A stretch of 64,000 nt of DNA. It comes from Kingdonia uniflora (lineage: Eukaryota > Streptophyta > Magnoliopsida > Ranunculales > Circaeasteraceae). The notes under the pieces are model-generated. The model made no database searches. It saw only the letters and a list, made by a program, of their open reading frames with translations, and was not told the DNA's origin. The stretch covers positions 124,001 through 188,000 of the forward strand of contig JACGCM010000012.1 in NCBI GenBank assembly GCA_014058105.1. Direction: 5' to 3'. Made by a program: the position numbers and the translations under genes. Positions 56,146 to 64,000 of this stretch are shown piece by piece (position 1 is the first letter of the stretch; each line of letters begins with the position of its first letter).

Positions 56146-58080
56146 TTAACAAAATATCATGGACTTGGCCAGTGGTAAAATATTATTTGCCACGGACTAA
56201 GGTTGTGGTGGAGTCTGTAGTGAAATGGGTATAACAATTTTTTTGCCATAGATTTCCTCCGAGATTAACGTACAATTTTGCCATGGATTTAATCTGTCTA
56301 TTTTTATTGCCATGGATATAATCCGTAATATGAAACAAGGTAAGCCACAAACTCCATCTGTGGTTATATATTTACTACAGAGTAAGTCCGTGGCTACTCT
56401 TTTTTTCCAGTTTAAAAAAAAGTACACAAATCTTGAAATTGCACCTACTCATCATTTTACGCACTCTAACAATACACTTAATGCACATGTAGTTCTGCAT
56501 TAGATCTTATGTCTTGTTATAATATATCATTGCTTTATTGAAACGACAGCTAATAACTACTTTCATTCATAATAAGTAATAAAGCATCAATGTACAATGG
56601 TTCACATGATGGTAGAAAGAGAAAAAAAAAACATAATAACAAAATAGAATAAAGAAAATGACAATGTCTTCCAAGGCGAAGGGTTTAAAGGACATAGTTC
56701 CAGTCATAATAAGGATAAAAGAAGTTCTGGTCCAATTGTCCAAGTATAGAAAGCTGCATACAAAGTAACATAACAAATCAATTATGAAGCTTAAATACAA
56801 TAAAATTCGGCTCTTCAAGGCATAAAAAGAAGAATCTCACAAAATTTATAAAAGTCTGGGAGGAAAATAACCTAGTGAGATGGACAAAATATTAATATAA
56901 AAGCATTTATAACATACTTGTTTATAGCCATAGCAAATTTGAAATCGACAACATGACTAGAAAATCATACGGATAAATCATGCTATGCAACATGACCAGA
57001 AATTCATGCGGATATATAATTTAAGGGATATTGATTTATGTAGGATTATAACATAAACAATATTTCTTACTCAGTTTGGTGTGACGTAGCTTCTGGTCAT
57101 GTTGCATAGCAATTTAGATTTCAAATTACATGTTTATGATATGGAATGCATGACTGAATCAGTTCATAAAAACTTAATGTACTCAAGTACCAAGAATCCA
57201 GTTCTGAGTACAGTTAAGTAATTCTCGAGCAGTAGAAGGGTTCAAATATCAACTGTAAACAACAATTAACTTTAAACAAAGAGTAACGGAACAACTCACA
57301 GTTAAGGTTCCCTTATCCACCATAAACATCATTGGTGACTCGAAGAGACATCTTATACTCTTCACCATTTTAGTTTCTATACAGACTACATTCTCAACCA
57401 TACCAAACTTTCGTTATATCATTGGGATCTTTGTAAGCCTTCCAAACCCAATAGATGTATTATCTATAAGAGCCTCTTCTAAAATATCTTACTCACTTGG
57501 TTGAAAAAAAGCCAAATCCAAGTGGGTGAGGTTCTATTTTTTCCTGCACTACCTCAGTTAGTTCTTCTTAACATGCACCTAAATGTCGGGTGCCTATTTA
57601 AAAAAAAATCAATGCTAGAATCAACGTCAATGGCCACTGCCCTGGCCGTGGCTAATACCATTTGCCACAGGTATACCCGTGCCCAGGGTTGTGTCAACTG
57701 GTGGTGTGGCTAATGCTCAAGCACGAACCTGACCGTGGCCAATGATTCAGATATAGCCACGGGTAGTACCGTGGCTACTAATGCACATTGGATACATTAT
57801 AGACCGTGGATAATGGCTCCATTGGCTACCAACTTTCCCATGAAATGTCCCGTGGCTAATACCTGTCAATCACCACCATAATATTTGTGGCTAATGCCTG
57901 TTAATTACCACTATTTCATCTGTGGCTAATACTCGCTATTAACTACAAAACTAGCCGTGGCTAAAGTCATTTTACTAAAAATATATATATATATATACAA
58001 AACTAGTCGTGGCTAGTCATTTTACAATAATATATATATATATATATTTCACCGTTGTAAATGGCTGAAGCCACGATTAC
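56146..58080. mobile_element. CACTA-like terminal or non-autonomous element with CCGTGGCTAAT subterminal repeats
   Basis: CAATGTTAACAAAATATCATGG at about 56145 resembles a mutated CACTACAACAAAAT terminus, and GCCACGGACT follows at 56190. Between 57620 and 58075, about thirteen copies of CCGTGGCTAAT or close variants occur, mostly in the opposite orientation, as expected near the other end. Clustered short repeats facing inward are typical of CACTA elements. No intact CACTA hexamer or 3-bp duplication was found, and no transposase is visible. (TA)n tracts lie at 57983-57999 and 58031-58047. Confidence 0.45.
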
Positions 58081-58185
58081 ATAATTTCCTAAGAAAGACA
58101 AATTACGAAAATTAGTAGATCAAAATGACGTCGTGTAACCGTGTAAAAAGTAGATGCTCTTGTAGAGAGGGTACCACATACTCTG

Positions 58186-58392
58186 TACTACAAGAGCTGA
58201 TGATGCAACCGCATCAAGAGCTGTACTTCCTTATTAAAGGCATCCTTCGCTTCATTAAAGATTCTTACTTCCTTTACAACAACAGCTGGACCACCTCGGA
58301 ACTGAGCTTTGTAAACATAACCATTAGAATGTGTAGCGATAATACTGCTGAATCCACTAGTTGCTTTCTTTATCTCCGCGTATGAGGAACTC
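58186..58392 (-). pseudogene. Exon fragment of a receptor-like protein kinase gene (At1g49730-like)
   Basis: After an acceptor (TTGTTAG) at 58393 the frame reads SSSYAEIKKATSGFSSIIAT, then NGYVYKAQFRGGPAVVVKEV with the ATP-binding lysine, and KDAFNKEVQLLMRLHHQLL to a stop at 58186. It corresponds to the start of a receptor-like kinase domain. The glycine-rich ATP loop (GxGxxG) is lost (THSNGY). The rest of the kinase is absent. Confidence 0.65.
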
Positions 58393-59929
58393 CTAACAAA
58401 TGGTAATGGGCCTGTTAGGAATGAACACAATAAAGTGTAAGTCATAGCTAACTTGACAACACATAATACTAACACTCTTTAGTGGCAACTTTTCCGAAAG
58501 GAGAGATGTATTAGGACTGATCAGCATAATCGAACTGCAATCTTTACTGTTTACAAATATTTCTACCAAAAACAAAACTACCATACACAAACTCTCAAAC
58601 ATTTAAACAAAAAGGCTAGTCCACCAATAAGAAAGGTAAAGATCTTTACTTCTCATAGCTGGTGTGTCTGCTCTTATAACTAGGGATAAAAGTAGAATGA
58701 AATCCTAGCAATGTATATAGGATCATGTCCGAGCACCACAGAATCAATCGCTATTTATATTATTAAATTTATCTGAGAGCATTTTTTCTGGACATTTTTG
58801 GCTTGGTATATGCTAAGATTTAGTGTCAACTTTTTAATCGCTATGTATATAGAATCAATCGCTATGTATATAAGATCATGTACAAGGATGCCTTTAATAT
58901 TAAGTTGGCTTTTCAAAAATTAAGACCTAGAGCTAAGGTCCCTTGGTTGGTCTGAATGGGTTTGGAAAGTTAGCGTTCACCTTAGACTACCAGCCTTCAC
59001 TGGAAGAGTTTGTCATTATGCCTAACCACTGAAGATAAGTAGAAAAACAAAGAAAAGGTTGTCACGGTTTTCTGAAGGATTTGTGGTGCTAGGCTTTGGT
59101 CTTATGAAGATCATGGGGAATATGAGAAGCATTTTTTGGACAAGCAGATGAGGTCCAATGATGTCCAAATTTGACCTGGACATTATGCAGGAGATTATTA
59201 GCTAGGGGGCAGTGCAATGATATATATAGGAATCTAAAATCCCTTATGTGTTGTTTTTGTACTACCCTCGTTTATATGCTCATACCGCCTTATCTATTTC
59301 AATTTCGAGCTCTGAGGCATGCTTGGCCTTTTTCTACATTTTTTATTATATTTTAGCAGATTGCAGTCATGAATGCAAGGCATTTTCTTCTTATTAAGTT
59401 TAATCACTTGTAAAATACAAATATATACAATATCCAGAAGAATGCCTCACCTGCTGATAAGCATGAAAGCATATCCCAACAACAAGGGCCTTGATGCATA
59501 CGTCTTTAGCATTCAAGTCCTATACAAAATGAAGTGAGGCTCGATCAGCCATTTAATGTGATGGCTTCAGATTAATCAGGCAAACAATTTTAAACATGTA
59601 CTTACAACAGCTTGTAGGTAGGTGGGGGTAAACTTGACACCCTTCATAAATAAAGCCACAGGGGTTAAGAGGAACAATGACATGATTGTTATTACTGAGA
59701 ACAGAGTTATATTGTCAATAGATTTCTGTTAAGAATAACGGAATAGTTAGAAATCTGTGAGAAAGTAGCCGCATGCATTTATAACTGATATAGATATATG
59801 AGTTTGGTATATTAGGTAGATTTACCAAAATTTATATATTCATCGTACCTATTTGTTGACCATGAATTTTTTGTTGAGTACATTACAAGATTGGAATATC
59901 ATCTTAGATTCCATTGTACTCCAAAATTA
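58393..59929. other. Unassigned sequence between gene fragments
   Basis: No recognisable coding region. A 20-bp stretch with AATCGCTATGTATATA is repeated at about 58836-58880. Probably intron or captured non-coding DNA. Confidence 0.35.
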
Positions 59930-60940
59930 AGAAAATGAGCGCAAGGATCCTAGGCGGCGTCTAAAAAAAGAGGCCGTGTAAATGCAAAAAGGATCGACCA
60001 AGACTGAAGACTGTGATCCTAGGGACGGGATATAGCTCTGACCGGTGTCAAAGGGCTTTGAAGCTAGAGATACAATAGGCAAAACGAAAGAGCCATTAGA
60101 GGTGTCCTTTAAAAACTGGATGCGATCTTTATTCACGCGTACCACTATGCCGAAGCCAAAGGTTCCGCGACTCTTCTTCTCATGTCGGTGGTTCGGCTAG
60201 GCTAGTTGTACCTGCAACACACCTCTAGCTAGGGTTAGTATCTCTTCGAATGAGAAATATATCTGTTAGCTTCAGCGCCTATTTTCTTTTTTATCCTGTT
60301 ATCATCTCCTGTCCTTTTTTTTTAAAGATCGAAATAACTATTTTTTTAGCTCTACCGAAAAGCCTCAAGGATCCTCAGTTTCACCGTACGCAAGTTAGTG
60401 ACTCTGGTCCTTCCTCATCTATTCCTAACAACGGATCTACAAGGGTTGACGTATATTCGTACCTAGGGAAGGAAGCCATCAGCCTCGCACTACTCATATG
60501 GCTCATCTATACCCTTGTCTAAGTCCACCTACTACATGAATTAGGACAAGAGGTCGCAGAGGTCTTTCCCCTATCCTTACCGCTTTCAGATGAGAACCGA
60601 GAATCTCAATGACCTCAACCCATACAAATTGGAAAACACGCTTCTAAACTACACTGACCCACTGTCTTCTTTACAGTGGTCTAGCTCCAACTATTTACTT
60701 TTTGCTATACCTACCACTATATAGATAAATGAGTCCTTATGCGCCTATGTTTTCTATCCTTTCCTATGCCTATAGTCTGCATCCGGGGATTCAACTGTCA
60801 CTACAGTAGCGGTGAAGCTTTATGATCTTCATGACTAGACTAGCTTTGCCCCCTCTTTGGTTAAAATCTGGCCGCAACTCCTACGTAGTTTAGAAAGCGA
60901 CTATCCAGCAAGAAAGCAAAGAAAGTAACCAACAAGAATC
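59930..60940. other. Organelle-like insert, possibly mitochondrial DNA (candidate NUMT)
   Basis: About 1 kb of balanced base composition, different in texture from the AT-rich flanks, containing segments such as CTAGGCGGCGTCTAAAAAAA and TTTAGAAAGCGACTATCCAG reminiscent of plant mitochondrial intergenic DNA. A 90-codon frame at 60250-60522 has no recognised product. Identification rests on composition and general resemblance only. Confidence 0.35.
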
Positions 60941-61534
60941 AACAAGATTATAGAAGCAGTTAGAAACTATTTTGTTCAAATCTTACAACAACTCCTAGCT
61001 TGGATAGTGGAGCAGCAAGAAAACATAGGAGAAATCCAGCCGAGGTATCTAGTGCTAACACAACTTTTAAAGCTATGTCGCTATTTATCATCCATGCGCG
61101 TTGAGTTGAGTTTTTGTTATTAGAGGACTGGATGCATTTTCCTACATCGAAAATGCATATTGCAGAGACCCAAATCACATTCATTCTCCAACCCAACAGC
61201 CACAAGATACCCATGCACCTACATACCCATCTTCAAATCACTAATCCCCATGCAACCTGCCAAAATACTTTCTTTAGGAAAAGGTTGAAAAGGGAAGGAG
61301 GTAAACTATGGAGGCATGTCATGATTGACAAATATGGGCGTAGGCTGTTAGGAGCTGGGAAAGGTGTCCAACACGTATAGGTGTAGCAAGTGTAGAGGGA
61401 TTCCTAGGGCTTGTGAGGCCTACAATATAAGGCTTTGAAATATGGAGATTGTTTAAAGTTAAAACCCTATACACTTCAAAATTTTGCAAGAGAGGATAAT
61501 TGTTGCAAATGCGATGCTGAAACAGGATCAATAC

Positions 61535-62042
61535 CTTTCTTTCAACAAAAACGATGGTTAAGGGGAATGGGTGGCCACTTCTTTTAGCCTGGGCTGACTT
61601 CTCGACAAGCAAAGACAGAAGCCGATCAATCTGCAACAACAACAATATATAGTATTACAACCAAAAACAGCTAGAAAGTTAGCTATATAACTAACTAAAG
61701 GCACATTTCGAAGCACAAATTTTTTTTTGGAAGTAATTACAAGAGAGGTTTTTATGAAAGCTGTGTATTATTTTAAGTATTGGCTAAACATCAATAGCAA
61801 AAGAGATCCTAAGATACATTTTCATAACTTTTTATCTAATGCTAAATATCTTTAGAAAAGGGGACCATTCTCCAAAACTAGCTAGATACTTTTCAGAGAA
61901 AAAGATGGAACATATTATCAATAGAGTGTGAAGATAGGTTAACCTTCTCATTATTAACAACCTTCTCTAAGAGCTGAGATACATTCGTTGTTGGGCTACT
62001 CACTTTGCCCACCTTTACTTGCACTGGGCTAGTTAGGTATCC
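61535..62042 (-). pseudogene. Two-exon fragment of a DEAD-box RNA helicase gene
   Basis: Exon a (62042-61944, 33 codons) reads GYLTSPVQVKVGKVSSPTTN...NNEK. Exon b (61630-61535, 32 codons) reads IDRLLSLLVEKSAQAKRSGH...FVERK. Both have AG acceptors and GT donors in the right places and join in frame at K-IDRLL. The sequence matches the linker between the two RecA-like lobes and the start of motif IV (IVFVERK). The rest of the helicase is missing. There are no stops in the 65 codons, so the copy is either recent or was once constrained. Confidence 0.75.
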
Positions 62043-62859
62043 CTAAGATTTTGAATCAAAACAAAGGTCAGTCAACAACTATATGCTGTAGTAAGAAAAA
62101 AGGCATGTACAAAGTCTACATAGCATCAACTGTAACTTACGGACAATAATCTTATTAATGCAACATACAGAGATAAAGTTTTAGGCACACTGAACAAAAT
62201 CCAGTTACTGAACGTGTACACATTTTATTTAGAATCGTGTACGTGTCCCACTAAATCCGTACAAACTTTAATCAAACATTGGCAAGATCATAGAATAAAC
62301 TCCGACCTGATACATTGAAAGCTTAAGATAATGCATATTTGTGTCGGGAAGTACTACTTTGCCAATAAATCTAGTGAATACTATGGAATGTATTAGGATT
62401 ATGTGATAAGATCAGACAGATATGTAGCCATATGCTCAAAAAGGTGGCATAAAAAGGTGGATCTGCTAAAGATCATGCTCATAACTATAAATCATGTCCA
62501 TATAGTGGGGCTGATCTCCCTCACCCCAAAATGATAGAAGACTTGGATGACTGAGCTTGCCATTCATGTAGGATATGTTGTGTGATTGATAAAGGATCTC
62601 AAAATTTTCATAAATGAAGGTTTCATTAATTAAAATGCTGTTAGTAGAAGCTGGTGAGATGTTGGGCATGATATGTCCAAAGTAAGGTGTGGTATTTCTC
62701 CCAAATCAGCCCACTGTTGATAAGATTTAATATACTATGATACTGCTAATAAGTAGGCAACCATATGCAGAATGCTAAACTTAGAAACAAAGTGCTTAAA
62801 TGACAATGCCATAGCTGATGTAAGTAATGGAAATATAAAGGAAGAAAAAAAGATCTTAC
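62043..62859. other. Unassigned sequence between helicase and translocator fragments
   Basis: AT-rich, with a 67-codon minus-strand frame of no recognised content (62669-62466). Confidence 0.35.
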
Positions 62860-63226
62860 CTCCCCAAGGAACATGGCAGAGAGAAGAATCGAGAAAAAGG
62901 GTTCCATAGCTTTAATTGTGTGTGTGAATGAAACAACAACTTTCCCAAGACTCATTTTGGTGAAAAGGTTACCCATGATGTGCGCAATGGCCAATGGAAG
63001 GATCGCTACAAGCTGCAAAGTGGTTTTTTACAAACAAAATTAAATATGGTATATTTAATAAACTATATAGAAAAAGACATTTTAGCACAAATTAAAATAC
63101 CTGAGCAGAAGTAATTTTAGGCCTTTTGTGGAGATTGAATATCCACATAAAGAGAACTGAAAGGCTGGTACCAATAGAAAACTAAAAGGTTGTAATGGTT
63201 ACTGGGAATGGAAAAGCCTCTAGAAC
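62860..63226 (-). pseudogene. Two-exon fragment of a phosphoenolpyruvate/phosphate translocator (PPT) gene
   Basis: PPTs exchange phosphoenolpyruvate for phosphate across the plastid inner envelope. Exon a (63226-63101) reads FPFPVTITTF, a stop, FSIGTSLSVLFMWIFNLHKR and PKITSAQ. Exon b (63012-62860) reads [20 protein letters not shown] and [20 protein letters not shown] with [10 protein letters not shown]. Splice sites are canonical and the frame joins at AQ-LVA. The [11 protein letters not shown] segment is a signature of plastid phosphate translocators. One nonsense codon (TAG for Q) lies in exon a. The transit peptide and the remaining membrane helices are absent. Confidence 0.8.
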
Positions 63227-63568
63227 CTGTAAACCAAACAAAATAGCAGTTAATTTTGCTCTCATATCTAAACATAACATTTAGAGAATCACTACTTATT
63301 ATCTATAGTAATCCCTGGTAAGCACCAATGCATGTAATCACTGTGTTTCTTTCTCTTCTTGAGACAAGGTCACTAGCACCCTGAATCCAGGACTGATAAG
63401 TGGGACCAGGGATTATCATTTGTTCGTAATCCATAATGACTTGACCTGTTCCTCGTTTTGCTTTTCATTTTCTTGGTACTCTCCTATTTGCATCCTTCTC
63501 GGCCTGTTAAAGTTTGAAAGTGTCTTTACCATAAGATAAATGGGTTACAAAATTTTGAGATTCAATTA

Positions 63569-63901
63569 TCACCTGAGGAGCTTCTTTGTATCCATCAGCC
63601 TGGTGGAAGTTTGAACAGCCTCATAAGGAGCAAAAAGTAGTTTCTTGAGTAATGCAACAGCAGGTGCAACTGAATGCCTACTACCAGTATTATTCTGATG
63701 TAACACAAGGCATTCTGTATAGCTATAAATGAGCTCCACTGATGGTACGACAATTTTGTTTATAGTTTGAGTGTCAGGTTGCTCTATATCCAATATTACC
63801 CAAAGCGCATCCATCAATCCATCTATATCCAATATTCCCGAGAGCAAATCATCTCGCATGAAATTAGACCCAACATAAAATGGATTAGGATATAAAGACA
63901 A
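63569..63901 (-). pseudogene. Exon fragment of a BIG-like (UBR4/calossin-type) gene
   Basis: The frame reads GSNFMRDDLLSGILDIDGLM, then PSVELIYSYTECLVLH and SVAPAVALLKKLLFAPYEAV with QTS. The last segments match, from memory, the part of the plant BIG protein just before its ZZ zinc finger. BIG is a very large membrane-associated protein linked to auxin transport and the N-degron pathway. After QTS the sequence leaves the family, so this is a partial exon. Alternative: another large helical-repeat protein. Confidence 0.5.
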
Positions 63902-64000
63902 TATAATTTTAATAATAATATAAGTTATGTGGAAAATGAGATATACCTGGATCGGATATTGGGAACCTCAAAAAACTTATAAGAGAATATAACTTTCTGC

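Noticed and set aside
56567..56818. Minus-strand hydrophobic frame of 83 codons
   Set aside because: No family resemblance and AT-driven composition; lies inside the CACTA-like tract.
60960..61214. Minus-strand frame with LALDTSAGFLLCFLAAPLSK
   Set aside because: Looks membrane-like and could be another captured exon, but no family could be named and no splice borders are convincing.
1..64000. tRNA, rRNA or snRNA genes
   Set aside because: None was recognised on either strand; the primer-binding sites only resemble tRNA ends.

Overview
The window is nuclear DNA of a flowering plant, most likely a eudicot. It has long AT-rich intergenic DNA, Tat-type Ty3/gypsy and Ty1/copia retrotransposons, hAT miniature elements with 8-bp target duplications, plant mobile domain (PMD) genes and plant-only gene families (DUF1645, INDETERMINATE DOMAIN, phosphoenolpyruvate/phosphate translocator). 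Only one host gene looks intact: a DUF1645 gene at 19,679-20,770 on the + strand. Nearly everything else is transposon sequence in various states of decay, or fragments of host genes carried inside or beside transposons.

Layout. 1-5,900: five hAT-like elements or remnants (124-1,728; 2,010-2,432; 3,490-4,230 nested in 3,053-4,474) and a copia solo LTR. The first hAT element carries the 3' coding end of an INDETERMINATE DOMAIN zinc-finger gene. 6,316-8,386: a decayed PMD gene with one terminus of a Harbinger-like DNA element. 8,427-9,377: another hAT. 9,577-15,772: a Tat-lineage gypsy element (Tat-1, minus strand) that has lost most of gag and the region between pol and the 3' LTR, abutting a stray integrase fragment. 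15,820-19,376: a second PMD element. 19,556-22,300: the DUF1645 gene. 22,434-22,726: a small MITE related to the PMD elements.

23,640-48,956 is one nested unit. A copia element (240-bp LTRs, perfect CCAAC duplication) is interrupted by a 16.2-kb Tat element (Tat-2, minus strand, 24,403-40,566) and by a hAT (44,273-45,662, perfect TSD). Tat-2 contains a further hAT (26,330-27,075). Between its pol and 3' LTR, Tat-2 carries about 8 kb of antisense (+ strand) reading frames with a visible TATA box and a spliced coiled-coil gene. This matches the antisense extra ORFs known from Tat elements. A 45-bp minisatellite lies beside them.

48,957-56,100: a hAT (50,046-50,765), the 5' end of a third Tat element (plus strand) and an unassigned LTR-like remnant. 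56,146-64,000: a tract rich in CCGTGGCTAAT subterminal motifs (CACTA-like), followed by same-strand exon fragments of four unrelated host genes (receptor-like kinase, DEAD-box helicase, PEP/phosphate translocator, BIG-like) and one organelle-like block. This is a gene-fragment mosaic of the kind made by gene-capturing transposons.

All family names come from motifs read by eye. No database search was possible.
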